50,525 nucleotides of DNA, taken from Erysipelotrichaceae bacterium. Its GTDB lineage: Bacteria; Bacillota_I; Bacilli_A; Erysipelotrichales; Erysipelotrichaceae. Both the position numbers and the translations under genes were made by a program. The stretch lies in NCBI GenBank assembly GCA_024684175.1, contig JAIKXJ010000013.1, positions 1 through 50,525 on the forward strand. The letters are read 5' to 3'. Below, piece after piece: positions 9,611 to 17,975 of the stretch (within the stretch, counting starts at the first letter, position 1; the number at the start of each line of letters is the position of its first letter). The notes beneath the pieces were generated by a model. The model was not told the origin of the DNA. It did not search any database and worked only from the letters and a program-made list of their open reading frames with translations.

Positions 9611-12163
9611 ATGAATCCTGAACTGATGACGGAAAAACTGCAGGAAGTATTGATGAGAGCGATCAGCATCTGTAAAGATAACTCCAATCCGGAACTGTGC
9701 ACCGAACATATGATGGCAGCTTTTCTGAACGAGACGGACATCATCGATCTGCTCAAGAGCTTTCATTGCGATGTCAATCGGCTCGTTTCGGTCAATGACC
9801 GCTATCTTGAGAAACTGAGCAGATCGGATTCGGCTGCCGATCCGACGCTGAACCGTTATCTGTCAGCTTCCTACAATGAAGCTTTGAACAAATCAAAACA
9901 AAGAAAAGACAAATACATCTCGATGTTCGATATGTTTATCGCTGCGCTCTTCAACCAGTCGTCGGTCTCTGAAGAGCTTAGAAAATACTGCGCTTTCTCA
10001 CGCAGCGACATCGAAGATAAATACAGTTTAGAAAGGGGCGGCACCATGATCAATAACAAAGAAGACGAAAACAACCTCAATCCTTTGAAAAAATACGGAA
10101 GGAACCTGGTCGACGATGTGCGGAACGGCAAGATCGATCCGGTCATCGGCAGAGATGACGAGATCCGCAGAGTTATCGAGATCCTTTCGCGGAAGACAAA
10201 AAACAATCCGGTGCTGATCGGCGAACCGGGCGTCGGTAAGACGGCGATCGTCGAAGGCCTGGCCTGGAGGATCTTCAACAACGATGTTCCTTTGGGGCTC
10301 AAGGATAAGGACCTGATCGAACTGGATATGGGCTCTCTGATCGCCGGTGCAAAATACAGAGGCGAATTCGAAGAGAGGCTCAAGGCCGTACTGAAAGAAG
10401 TGGAGAATGCCGACGGAAGGATCATCTTATTCATTGATGAGATCCACAATCTGGTCGGCGCCGGCAAGAGCGAAGGGGCCATGGACGCGGCCAATCTGCT
10501 CAAGCCGATGCTGGCGAGAGGCGAACTGCGCTGTATCGGCGCGACGACATTCGATGAATACCGCAAATACATCGAGAAAGATTCCGCTTTGGAAAGAAGG
10601 TTCCAGAAAGTTTCGGTCGATGAACCGAGCGTCGAAGACACCATCTCCATCCTGCGCGGTCTGAAGGACCGTTTCGAAGCCCATCACGGCGTCAAGATCA
10701 AGGATGATGCGATCATTGCGGCTGCGACGTTGTCCAATCGTTATATCACGGACCGTTTCCTGCCGGATAAAGCGATCGACCTCATCGATGAAGCCTGTGC
10801 TTCCACAAGAGTCGAGATGGATTCCCGACCGGCGCAGCTCGATGAGCTTTCCAGAAAGATCGATACGCTGGAGATCGAAAAAGTCTCCCTGAAAAAAGAG
10901 GCGGACGATGAAAAAGCCGGAAAGCGTCTGGAAGAGCTTGATAAGGATCTCGAGGAGCTGAAAGAGCGAAAGAAGGTCCTGGATGCGAGATGGCTGAAAG
11001 AAAAAGACGATCTCAATAAGGTCAAAATGACCAAGGAAGAACTGGAAAAGGCCAAACTGGCGATGTCGGAAGCGCAGAAGAATGCCGATTATGAAAAGGC
11101 ATCGAAACTGCAATACGAGACCATCCCGGCTCTGGAAAAGAAGATCAACGAGCTTTCTTCGCAGGATGAAGAGAGGATGTTGTCGGAGATCGTCGATGAA
11201 CAGTCGATCGCCAAGGTGGTCGCCAAATGGACGCACATCGACGTCAGCCGGCTGATGTCTTCGGAAAGAGAGAAACTGCTCCGTCTGAAAGACAAGCTGT
11301 CATTAAGAGTCGTTGGACAGGAGGAAGCTCTCGATCTGGTGACGGATGCCATACTTCGTTCCAAGGCACAGGTCTCCGATACCAACCGGCCGATCGGTTC
11401 CTTCATGTTTCTGGGCCCGACCGGTGTCGGCAAGACCGAGGTCGCCAAAGCACTGGCGGAACAGCTCTTCGATGATGAATCCAAGATCGTCAGGATCGAT
11501 ATGTCCGAATATATGGAGAAATTCTCCGTATCGAGACTGATCGGTGCGCCTCCGGGATATGTCGGTTATGAAGAGGGCGGTCAGCTGACGGAAGCAGTCC
11601 GCAGGAAACCGTATTCGATCGTCCTGCTCGACGAGATCGAAAAGGCGCATCCGGATGTCTTCAACATCTTGTTACAGATCCTCGATGACGGCAGGATCAC
11701 CGATTCCAAAGGGGTCACCGTCGATTTCAAGAATACGATCATCATCATGACATCCAATCTCGGTTCCGAATATGCTTTTGAAAAAGATGCGGACAAGAAA
11801 CGGAAGGAATACGATGAGATCGTCAAGCTGACGTTCAAACCGGAGTTCATCAACAGGGTGGATGAGATCGTCATCTTTGATCCGCTCGACAGAGACATGA
11901 TCGGCAAAGTAGCTGAAAAGTTCCTGAATATCCTGAAGAAACGTCTCTTAGAAAACGATGTGGAACTGAATGTCACGGACAAAGCGATGGAAAAGATCAT
12001 CGAGTGCGGATTCGATGCGACCTACGGCGCCAGACCGATGAAACGTCATATTCAAAGGGAGATCGAATCCCGCGTGGCGAAATTCCTTCTGGAGAATTAT
12101 GATGTCAAAAAGATCAAAGTCGATGTCATCGACGATTCCTATGTCATATTGAAAGATGAATAA
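9611..12163 (+). CDS. clpB: Disaggregase ClpB
   Basis: Product of 850 aa. AAA+ unfoldase that works with DnaK/DnaJ to dissolve protein aggregates. Order: N domain (about 1-145), AAA-1 with Walker A GEPGVGKT (about 204-211) and Walker [11 protein letters not shown], a long coiled-coil M domain (about 400-520, rich in Glu/Lys), AAA-2 with GPTGVGKT (about 600-607) and [10 protein letters not shown], and a sensor-2 region [10 protein letters not shown]. The long M domain and the absence of a ClpP-binding loop after the second Walker B identify ClpB rather than ClpC/E. Ribosome binding site AAGGAGG. Confidence 0.94.
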   Translation: MNPELMTEKLQEVLMRAISICKDNSNPELCTEHMMAAFLNETDIIDLLKSFHCDVNRLVSVNDRYLEKLSRSDSAADPTLNRYLSASYNEALNKSKQRKDKYISMFDMFIAALFNQSSVSEELRKYCAFSRSDIEDKYSLERGGTMINNKEDENNLNPLKKYGRNLVDDVRNGKIDPVIGRDDEIRRVIEILSRKTKNNPVLIGEPGVGKTAIVEGLAWRIFNNDVPLGLKDKDLIELDMGSLIAGAKYRGEFEERLKAVLKEVENADGRIILFIDEIHNLVGAGKSEGAMDAANLLKPMLARGELRCIGATTFDEYRKYIEKDSALERRFQKVSVDEPSVEDTISILRGLKDRFEAHHGVKIKDDAIIAAATLSNRYITDRFLPDKAIDLIDEACASTRVEMDSRPAQLDELSRKIDTLEIEKVSLKKEADDEKAGKRLEELDKDLEELKERKKVLDARWLKEKDDLNKVKMTKEELEKAKLAMSEAQKNADYEKASKLQYETIPALEKKINELSSQDEERMLSEIVDEQSIAKVVAKWTHIDVSRLMSSEREKLLRLKDKLSLRVVGQEEALDLVTDAILRSKAQVSDTNRPIGSFMFLGPTGVGKTEVAKALAEQLFDDESKIVRIDMSEYMEKFSVSRLIGAPPGYVGYEEGGQLTEAVRRKPYSIVLLDEIEKAHPDVFNILLQILDDGRITDSKGVTVDFKNTIIIMTSNLGSEYAFEKDADKKRKEYDEIVKLTFKPEFINRVDEIVIFDPLDRDMIGKVAEKFLNILKKRLLENDVELNVTDKAMEKIIECGFDATYGARPMKRHIQREIESRVAKFLLENYDVKKIKVDVIDDSYVILKDE

Positions 12164-12168
12164 ACATA

Positions 12169-12192
12169 AAGGCTGCTTCGGCAGTCTTTTTT
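12169..12192 (+). terminator. Terminator after clpB
   Basis: Short stem GGCTGC-TTCG-GCAGTC (one G-T pair), UUCG-type loop, then six T residues, 6 nt after the clpB stop. Confidence 0.75.
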
Positions 12193-12199
12193 CTGTATA

Positions 12200-12230
12200 A
12201 AAAAAGAACTCAGTCGAGTTCTTATTTTTT
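12200..12230. terminator. Bidirectional terminator between clpB and csp
   Basis: AAGAACTC-AGTC-GAGTTCTT stem (12204-12211 with 12216-12223) flanked by an A-run on the left and a T-run on the right, so it can act on both convergent transcripts. Confidence 0.85.
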
Positions 12231-12241
12231 CTGAATCAAGA

Positions 12242-12439
12242 TCAGATCTTTTTAACGTTTGCTGCCTGAGGGCCTTTCGGACCGTCATTGACGTCATATT
12301 CAACTCTCTGGTCTTCATCTAAAGTCTTAAAGCCGTCTACTTGAATTGCTGAGAAATGTACGAATACTTCTTTGCCGTCATCTCCAGTAATAAAGCCATA
12401 ACCTTTTGCGGCGTTGAACCACTTAACTTTACCTGTCAT
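12242..12439 (-). CDS. cspA: Cold-shock protein
   Basis: Product of 65 aa, the canonical single-domain length. RNA/ssDNA-binding OB fold with RNP-1 KGYGFI (residues 13-18) and RNP-2 VFVHF (about 25-29); C-terminus GPQAANV is typical of the family. The frame is open 23 codons further upstream, but the chosen ATG starts the conserved domain and has AAGGGG upstream. Confidence 0.95.
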   Translation of the reverse strand: MTGKVKWFNAAKGYGFITGDDGKEVFVHFSAIQVDGFKTLDEDQRVEYDVNDGPKGPQAANVKKI

Positions 12440-12479
12440 ACAATCCCCTTTACTAGCAAAAAAATCTATATGCAATTTA

Positions 12480-12508
12480 ATCTTAAAATAATTTACAATC
12501 GTTTGCAA
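12480..12508 (-). promoter_or_regulatory. csp promoter
   Basis: Minus-strand TTGCAA (12508-12503), 17-nt spacer, TAAGAT (12485-12480). Predicted leader of about 34 nt. Confidence 0.55.
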
Positions 12509-12519
12509 TTATTTTCATG

Positions 12520-12550
12520 AAAAAAGTACCATCTAGTATGAATGGTACCA
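12520..12550 (-). terminator. Minus-strand terminator upstream of csp
   Basis: GTACCAT stem (12526-12532 with 12542-12548), 9-nt loop, then six T residues on the minus strand. No annotated minus-strand gene lies just upstream of csp, so it most simply ends the small transcript starting near 12675. Confidence 0.6.
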
Positions 12551-12556
12551 TTTATT

Positions 12557-12658
12557 TCATTGAGAATGCTTTGTTTTTCCGAATTTCAATGGTTTTTTTC
12601 TCAGTTTTTTATGGTTCCGGATGGGACTGAAAAACAGATCCCATATGGTCTCAAGCAT
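12557..12658 (-). CDS. Possible small cationic protein, 33 aa
   Basis: ORF of 33 codons plus stop reading MLETIWDLFFSPIRNH and then a Lys/Arg-rich tail. It is preceded by AAGGA (spacing tight, about 3-4 nt), by a possible minus-strand promoter at 12708-12680, and is followed by an intrinsic terminator 7 nt after the stop. Composition: a hydrophobic aromatic N-terminal third and a strongly basic C-terminal half. I recognise no family. The alternative is an untranslated small RNA or part of a divergent leader. This ORF and the flanking sites account for most of the 302-bp gap between csp and the GH13 gene. Confidence 0.35.
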   Translation of the reverse strand: MLETIWDLFFSPIRNHKKLRKKPLKFGKTKHSQ

Positions 12659-12679
12659 TCTTCCTTCTGCGTTTTCTTT

Positions 12680-12708
12680 ACTATAATGGATATATAGAGG
12701 AATCTGAA
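12680..12708 (-). promoter_or_regulatory. Possible promoter of the 33-aa ORF
   Basis: Minus-strand TTCAGA (12708-12703), 17-nt spacer, TATAGT (12685-12680). It overlaps the plus-strand TATAAT of the GH13 gene. Confidence 0.35.
12682..12687 (+). promoter_or_regulatory. -10 box of the GH13 gene
   Basis: TATAAT 55 nt before the GH13 ATG; the -35 region is weak. It would give a leader of about 50 nt ending in an AAAGGAG ribosome binding site. Confidence 0.5.
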
Positions 12709-12741
12709 CAACAGATAAGCAGAATGTTGAAAGGAGTTTTT

Positions 12742-14229
12742 ATGGACCGAAAGATCTTTCGGGATATGATCGCTTACGAGATCTATCCGACTTCTTTTTT
12801 TGACAGCAACGATGACGGGACCGGTGACCTCGACGGCATCAGAGAGAGACTGCATCATATCAAAGACATGGGCTTCAACGCGATCTGGATCAATCCGTTT
12901 TATGTTTCCCCGTTCAAGGACGGCGGCTACGATGTCGAGGATTTCTTTGACGTCGATCCGCGTTTCGGTACGCTGAAGGATTTCGATGAGCTGATCAAAG
13001 AAGCTCACGGAATGGGCCTTAAGATCCTGCTGGATCTTGTGGCCGGACACAGCGCTTTAAGCAATTCCGATTTTCTGAAAAGTGCACAAGCGCAAAGGAA
13101 TGGATACAGCGACCTGTTCATCTGGAATGACAATCCTTGGGACAAAGGAGAGAATCTGATCTCGGGGATGTTCGACCGTCACGGCTGTTATATGGTCAAT
13201 TTCTTCGCACATCAGCCGGCATTCAATTACGGCTTCAACAGGATCGATCAGCCCTCCTGGCAGATGTCTTACAAGGACCCAAGGACTCTGAAGACAAGAG
13301 ACTATATTCTGAAGGTGATGCGCTTCTGGCTGCAGCGCGGTGCGGACGGTTTCAGAGTCGATATGGCGGATTCACTGGTGAAAAACGACGACGACAAATC
13401 GGCGACCATTGAAGTGTGGAACGATCTGTTTGCCAGAGTCCGCAAGGATTATCCTGAGGCCTTCTTCGTTTCGGAATGGTCGGATCCGCAGCGTTCGTTC
13501 AATGCCGGTTTCGATGCCGATTTCGTTCTTGACCACTGGGATAATTTCTATCACCGTTTCTTCCGAAGCGATGAACACAGCAGGGGCACATCGATCCTTC
13601 ACGGCGGAAACGATGTGACATTTGCCTTGAACGATATGAAGGAACGTTTTACGGCGGCTGAAAAAAGCGGTGCCTGTCTTTCTTTGATCAGCGGCAATCA
13701 CGATACATGGCGCATCGCCAATTATCTAGATGAACGGGAATTGAGAGTCTTCTATATGTTCCTGTTCTGCCTGCCGGGGATCCCTTTCCTTTTGTATGGC
13801 GATGAGCTCGGCATGAAAACATCCGATCTTCCTTCCAAAGACGGCGGATATCAGAGGACCGGCACCCGCATCCCGATGATCTGGGATGACAGTAAGCCGT
13901 ATCACGGTTTCTCAAAAGCGGAACCGTATCTGCCGTTCAATGAAGAAAACAAAGTGTCCCTCATGGATGCGCAGAACGATAAAAACTCCCTGTATCATTT
14001 CCTTAAAAAACTGATCGCCTTGCGTAAGCAGATCCCGGATCTCAAAGATCCTCATCTGGAGATCGAAGAGAAGGACAGGGTCTTTTGTTTCAAGAGAGGA
14101 GATCTTGATCTGATCATCAATCTTTCGAAGAAAGATCATTTATATCAAGGTGAAAAGATCATCGGATCGGAAGGCTTTGATAAGATCCTTCCTCCCGGTG
14201 CAGCCGTGCTGGTGAAAAGGAGGGCTTGA
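12742..14229 (+). CDS. GH13 alpha-glucosidase/alpha-amylase family enzyme
   Basis: Product of 495 aa with no signal peptide, so cytoplasmic. The (beta/alpha)8 barrel begins YEIYPTSFFDSNDDG and shows the GH13 catalytic residues: nucleophile Asp in GFRVDMADS, acid/base Glu in FFVSEWSD, and transition-state Asp in ISGNHDTWR. Overall pattern is close to oligo-1,6-glucosidase/trehalose-synthase-like enzymes that act on small alpha-glucosides; exact substrate cannot be read. Conserved region I is DLVAGHS instead of the usual DxVxNH(T/S), keeping the His but not the Asn. The upstream ATG at 12724 was rejected because AAAGGAG lies 6 nt before the chosen ATG. No sugar transporter is adjacent. Confidence 0.85.
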   Translation: MDRKIFRDMIAYEIYPTSFFDSNDDGTGDLDGIRERLHHIKDMGFNAIWINPFYVSPFKDGGYDVEDFFDVDPRFGTLKDFDELIKEAHGMGLKILLDLVAGHSALSNSDFLKSAQAQRNGYSDLFIWNDNPWDKGENLISGMFDRHGCYMVNFFAHQPAFNYGFNRIDQPSWQMSYKDPRTLKTRDYILKVMRFWLQRGADGFRVDMADSLVKNDDDKSATIEVWNDLFARVRKDYPEAFFVSEWSDPQRSFNAGFDADFVLDHWDNFYHRFFRSDEHSRGTSILHGGNDVTFALNDMKERFTAAEKSGACLSLISGNHDTWRIANYLDERELRVFYMFLFCLPGIPFLLYGDELGMKTSDLPSKDGGYQRTGTRIPMIWDDSKPYHGFSKAEPYLPFNEENKVSLMDAQNDKNSLYHFLKKLIALRKQIPDLKDPHLEIEEKDRVFCFKRGDLDLIINLSKKDHLYQGEKIIGSEGFDKILPPGAAVLVKRRA

Positions 14230-14241
14230 GATCTTCGGCTT

Positions 14242-14270
14242 TTGACTCACGTTTGCCGGTCTCATATAAT
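14242..14270 (+). promoter_or_regulatory. Promoter of S66 peptidase gene, leaderless type
   Basis: TTGACT (14242-14247), 17-nt spacer, TATAAT (14265-14270), then exactly 6 nt to the ATG. The best consensus promoter of the leaderless set. Confidence 0.8.
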
Positions 14271-14276
14271 TGAATC

Positions 14277-15257
14277 ATGTACTATCCGAGATTTATAAAG
14301 AGTGGCGACACGATCGGCATCTGCGCTCCAAGCGCCGGTGTCGGAAAGAAACTTGAAGAATTTGAACTGTCCAATGAAGTGCTTGCCTCACGCGGTTACG
14401 CTGTCAAAGAGACGGCTTCGGTCCGTGTGAACAACGAGCGTTCGGCAAGTGCCCGCAAGCGGGCGAAGGAGCTCGATGAGCTGATCTGCGATCAAGATGT
14501 CGATGCTATACTTTGCGCAGCCGGCGGGGACTTCATGCTGGAAATGATGCCGTATGTCGATTTCGCTCACATCAAAGAGAATCCCAAATGGATCTCCGGC
14601 ATGTCCGACCCGACCAATCTGCTGTTCACAGTGACGACGAAGCTCGATATTGCGACGTTTTACGGGACCAACGGTGCCGATTTCACTTTCACGAAGAGGC
14701 GTCCGCAGTCGACGTTCTTCTCTTATCTGGAAGGTGATCTGATCAGACAGCCTTCCTATAACCGTTACCGGACTTTCTTAGACATCATCACGGATAACAA
14801 GGTCTATCATCCGGTGGAGTGGATATGTAAGACAGAAGAGGCTGAGCTGAAGGGGAGACTGATCGGCGGCTGTGTGGAATGTATCGAGAAGCTGATCGGT
14901 ACAGATCTCGATCACACTTCCGAATTTCTGGAGCGGTATAAGGATGACGGTATCATCTGGTACTTCGACATCTTCAACATGTCTTCCTACAATTTCTATC
15001 TGACACTGCTGCAATTCAAAAATGCCGGGTGGTTCGACCATTGCAAAGGCGTGCTGATCGGCCGGGTCGCTTTCCCGAATGTCGAAGAAAAAAAACTGGA
15101 TTATATCAAGGCGGCAGACAAGGTCCTGAAGAAGATCCCGCACATCTGTGAGATGGATATCGGGCATACCGATCCGTCGATGACGCTGATCAACGGTGCT
15201 TTGATCGATGTCCGCTACAAAAAAGGAAAAGGATCCATTGCATTCAAATTAAAATAG
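14277..15257 (+). CDS. S66-family LD-carboxypeptidase / MccF-like peptidase
   Basis: Product of 326 aa, cytoplasmic (no signal peptide). S66 serine peptidases either cleave the terminal D-Ala of murein tetrapeptides (LdcA) or hydrolyse microcin C-type nucleotide-peptides (MccF). The triad is visible: Ser in ISGMSDPTNLLF (about 118), Glu in LIGGCVECIEKL (about 205) and His in DIGHTDPSM (about 300). The N-terminal SGDTIGICAPSAG is the family start. The opening and the long middle region look closer to MccF-like members, but murein recycling cannot be excluded. No Shine-Dalgarno; the TATAAT box is 6 nt from the ATG. Confidence 0.85.
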   Translation: MYYPRFIKSGDTIGICAPSAGVGKKLEEFELSNEVLASRGYAVKETASVRVNNERSASARKRAKELDELICDQDVDAILCAAGGDFMLEMMPYVDFAHIKENPKWISGMSDPTNLLFTVTTKLDIATFYGTNGADFTFTKRRPQSTFFSYLEGDLIRQPSYNRYRTFLDIITDNKVYHPVEWICKTEEAELKGRLIGGCVECIEKLIGTDLDHTSEFLERYKDDGIIWYFDIFNMSSYNFYLTLLQFKNAGWFDHCKGVLIGRVAFPNVEEKKLDYIKAADKVLKKIPHICEMDIGHTDPSMTLINGALIDVRYKKGKGSIAFKLK

Positions 15258-15279
15258 GACTTCATCAGTCCTATTTTTT
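15252..15279. terminator. Bidirectional terminator between convergent genes
   Basis: ATAGGACT / AGTCCTAT stem (15254-15261 with 15267-15274), A-run left and T-run right. It overlaps both stop codons. Confidence 0.85.
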
Positions 15280-16315
15280 AGTTTTCATTGACATACATGA
15301 CCAGGTCGTTGTAGAAGTCCTGGATCGCCGCTTTCTCCGTCGCCCAGGAACAGACGAAACGGACGATGGTGTGGTCTTTATCGTACGGTCCCCATTCGGT
15401 GACGGTGTAGTTGGACTTGATCCTCTCCAAGATTCGGTTTTCCAGGACCGGGAAGATCTGGTTGGTCGGAGAGTCGATGTACATCGGGATGGAGAACTGC
15501 CGAAAGATGTATTTGAGCGCCTGTGCCATGATGTCGGCATTTCTGGCATTGTCCAAATATGCCCTGGCTTTGTCCTGGAACAAGGCGATAAACTGCACAC
15601 CGATCAGCCGGCCTTTTGCCAGCATCGAACAGTGCTGCTTGATCAGATAGCGGAAATCCGGCTTAAGCTCGTCGTTTTTGATGACCAGTGCTTCGCCCAG
15701 CCAGGCACCGTTTTTCGTACCGCCGATATAGAAGATGTCCGTCAGATCGCAGATGTCTTTGAAGCTGAGATCGTTGCCGGTGGCGACTAAGACATTGCCC
15801 AGTCTAGCGCCGTCGAGATAAAGATAGAGGCCGTATTCTTTGCAGACTTCCGAGATCGCGGTCAGTTCTTTCTTGGTATAGATGGTCCCGAATTCCGTCG
15901 CATCGGAGATGAAGACCATCTTCGGTCTGACTTTATGTTCATCGGTATGTTCGGCCATGACGTCTCTGATCTCCTGCGGAAGGATCTTTCCGTTTTTTCC
16001 TTTGACGGCGATGATCTTGTGTCCGGTCGCTTCCACAGCACCGGTCTCATGGACGTTGATGTGTCCGGATTCACAGGAAATGACGGCCTCATGTGCCCGC
16101 AGCGTTGAGATCGCCAGGACATTGCAAGGCGTTCCGCCGGTGATGAAATGGACATCGACATCATCGTGTTCAATGACCTGTTTGATCAGATCGGCCGCCG
16201 CCAGACTGTACTCGTCGACCCCGTAGCCGGCGGATTGGACGTCGTTGGTCTCGATCAAAGCTTTCAGTACTTTAGGGCAGGCACCTTCGGAGTAATCGTT
16301 CGCAAATGAATACAT
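15278..16315 (-). CDS. ltaE: Low-specificity threonine aldolase family PLP enzyme
   Basis: Product of 345 aa. PLP enzyme of the beta-eliminating lyase/threonine aldolase family, typically L-threonine to glycine plus acetaldehyde. Visible: the N-terminal FANDYSEGACPKVL, ITGGTPCNV, the DGARL motif (Asp binding the PLP ring nitrogen) and GGTKNGA with the Schiff-base Lys. Ribosome binding site AAGGA. It lies 16 nt downstream of the crp-like gene on the same strand, so both are probably one transcript. Confidence 0.85.
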   Translation of the reverse strand: MYSFANDYSEGACPKVLKALIETNDVQSAGYGVDEYSLAAADLIKQVIEHDDVDVHFITGGTPCNVLAISTLRAHEAVISCESGHINVHETGAVEATGHKIIAVKGKNGKILPQEIRDVMAEHTDEHKVRPKMVFISDATEFGTIYTKKELTAISEVCKEYGLYLYLDGARLGNVLVATGNDLSFKDICDLTDIFYIGGTKNGAWLGEALVIKNDELKPDFRYLIKQHCSMLAKGRLIGVQFIALFQDKARAYLDNARNADIMAQALKYIFRQFSIPMYIDSPTNQIFPVLENRILERIKSNYTVTEWGPYDKDHTIVRFVCSWATEKAAIQDFYNDLVMYVNEN

Positions 16316-16331
16316 AACTCGTTCCTTCTTT

Positions 16332-16913
16332 CTATATCAGTCGGATAACATCATCTTCTTTGATTATACGCTTTTCTTTTGTTAACTTGCTTAACAAGCG
16401 TGACAAAGTCTCACGGGAGAGAAAAAGCTGCTTTGATAAAGCAGAGACCGAAGTGAAACGGACTCCGCCGGAATGTTCGTGCAGATAGTAGAACAGTCTT
16501 TCCTGAGCGGAATCGATCGACAGCAGACGGATCTGAAAATGAAGATCCTTTCCCGCGTCGGACTGTATCTTGAGATACTCTTTGAGAAACAGCGGGTCCT
16601 CGCTCATCAGCCGGAGCAGTTCCGTTTCCCTGATCAGCAGCACTTCACTGTTTTCGGCAGCCAGGACGTCGCCTTTGTAGAATGGATCCGAGGAGAACAG
16701 CAGATTGTTTCCGAACATGCCGTCTTGTTCCAGCGTGTTGTAGATGATCTGTGTCCCGTTTTCAAGAAAAGAAGTGATGATCAAAGAACCCTGAAGGACG
16801 ATGCCGATCTCACGGCACCGCTGACCTTCATGAAACATGACTTCATTTTTCTGAAGCTTCTTTACGGTCAGTTCTTTTTTCTCTTTTTCACTCAGGTAAG
16901 TCAGCAGTTTCAT
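16332..16913 (-). CDS. Crp/Fnr-family transcription regulator
   Basis: Product of 193 aa, at the short end of the family. Cyclic-nucleotide-binding-like beta roll (about 20-110), then dimer helix and winged helix-turn-helix. The recognition helix reads SRETLSRLLSKL; R-E-x-x-(S/G)-R is the pattern that contacts GTGA half sites in CRP-like proteins (established for the family). Only one Cys is visible in the N-terminal region, so an Fnr-type iron-sulfur cluster is unlikely; the ligand is unknown. A palindromic GTGAT-N4-ATCAC site lies 5 nt before its start and at -41.5 of the divergent promoter. Cotranscribed with ltaE. Confidence 0.85.
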   Translation of the reverse strand: MKLLTYLSEKEKKELTVKKLQKNEVMFHEGQRCREIGIVLQGSLIITSFLENGTQIIYNTLEQDGMFGNNLLFSSDPFYKGDVLAAENSEVLLIRETELLRLMSEDPLFLKEYLKIQSDAGKDLHFQIRLLSIDSAQERLFYYLHEHSGGVRFTSVSALSKQLFLSRETLSRLLSKLTKEKRIIKEDDVIRLI

Positions 16914-16917
16914 AAAG

Positions 16918-16933
16918 CGTGATCCAAATCACA
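16918..16933. promoter_or_regulatory. Crp-like operator
   Basis: Palindrome CGTGATCCAAATCACA with perfect arms GTGAT and ATCAC, center 16925.5. It lies 41.5 bp before the predicted start of the lipoprotein transcript and downstream of the predicted start of the regulator's own transcript. Confidence 0.8.
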
Positions 16934-16954
16934 TATTTTTCTGTTTTTATTATA

Positions 16955-16960
16955 TATAAT
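16955..16960 (+). promoter_or_regulatory. -10 box of the lipoprotein operon
   Basis: TATAAT with no recognisable -35 box, as expected for an activator-dependent promoter. A minus-strand TATAAT at 16954-16949 could serve the crp-like gene. Predicted plus-strand +1 is 16967. Confidence 0.65.
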
Positions 16961-16982
16961 ATTCATCTGTGAGGTAAATGAA

Positions 16983-17975
16983 ATGAAAAAGTTATTACTT
17001 GTATTATCCATCCTGCTTCTGCTTTGCGGATGCGCCGCCGGCAAGCAGGACGTTGCAGAAGTGAAAGAAGAAGAGCCTGCGAAAGAAGAAGCGGCAGTCG
17101 ATCTTTCCGCTTTGACCATCGTCACCCCGAAGGGTGCTCCGGTCCTGGCTTTCTATGACCAGATCGAGAATCCGAATTACAGCAGAGTCACGGCAGATGC
17201 GATCTCCGCACTTTGGACAGGCGATACTTCTCCGGATATCCTGGTCGTCGATCTGACCAGCGGTATCAACGCGATCAAAAACGGTGCCGGCTATAAACTC
17301 GGTGCCATCATCACGTTCGGCAATTTCTATCTCGCTTCCACCGGCAACGATGAAAACGATACAATGGATGCCGACGACAAGATCGTCCTGTTCGGCAATG
17401 AGAACATGCTTCCGAACAAGCTCTGGCACTATCTTTACGGGGAAGACTATGATGCTTCCTTGCTGTATGCGGCAGATGCACAGCAGGCGGCGGCGGCTTT
17501 GGCCGGCGGCAATTTCTCCGACGGAACTGCTGTCGATTACGTTTTCCTGGCACAGCCGGCACTCTTTGCGTCTTTGAGCAAGAACGAAAAGGCGAAAGTC
17601 TTTGCCGATATCCAGGAAGAATACAAGAACAAGTCCTCGCTCGACATGATCCAGGCAGCTGTCTTCATCAAAGACAGCGTCGATGCAAATACAGGTGCAG
17701 CGTTCTTGGATCAGTTAAGTGCTTCGATCGCTTCGGCGATCGCCGATCCCGAGCTTGTACAGTCCGGTCTCGGACACTATTCGGGCGATGAAGCGGTCAG
17801 CCAGTACGGTTTCAATCCGAACGTCGTCGTCAACGTCTTTAAGCAGAAGAATGCTTTAGGAAACAATGCGATGGGTCTGGGCTTTGCCAGAGCGATCGAC
17901 ATCAAGGCGGATATCGACGCTTTCCTTTCGATCTTCGGTATCGATGCGACAGGTGAAGAGATCTATTTCCAATAA
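16983..17975 (+). CDS. Substrate-binding lipoprotein of an ABC importer (SsuA/NitT-TauT type)
   Basis: Product of 330 aa. Lipoprotein signal with lipobox LLCGC (lipidated Cys17), then a Glu/Lys-rich linker and a periplasmic-binding-protein fold, about 40-330, resembling NMT1/SsuA-type binding proteins. No substrate can be read. Ribosome binding site GAGG at 16971-16974. Followed by an overlapping permease gene. Control by the divergent Crp-like regulator is likely from the -41.5 operator. Confidence 0.8.
   Translation: MKKLLLVLSILLLLCGCAAGKQDVAEVKEEEPAKEEAAVDLSALTIVTPKGAPVLAFYDQIENPNYSRVTADAISALWTGDTSPDILVVDLTSGINAIKNGAGYKLGAIITFGNFYLASTGNDENDTMDADDKIVLFGNENMLPNKLWHYLYGEDYDASLLYAADAQQAAAALAGGNFSDGTAVDYVFLAQPALFASLSKNEKAKVFADIQEEYKNKSSLDMIQAAVFIKDSVDANTGAAFLDQLSASIASAIADPELVQSGLGHYSGDEAVSQYGFNPNVVVNVFKQKNALGNNAMGLGFARAIDIKADIDAFLSIFGIDATGEEIYFQ

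Noticed and set aside
12440..12508. N-terminal extension of the cold-shock protein containing HIDFFASKG, similar to the Prp-cleaved leader of L27
   Set aside because: The extension overlaps the predicted csp promoter, and AAGGGG sits just before the shorter ATG. The match is short and A/T-rich DNA makes Phe/Lys runs likely.
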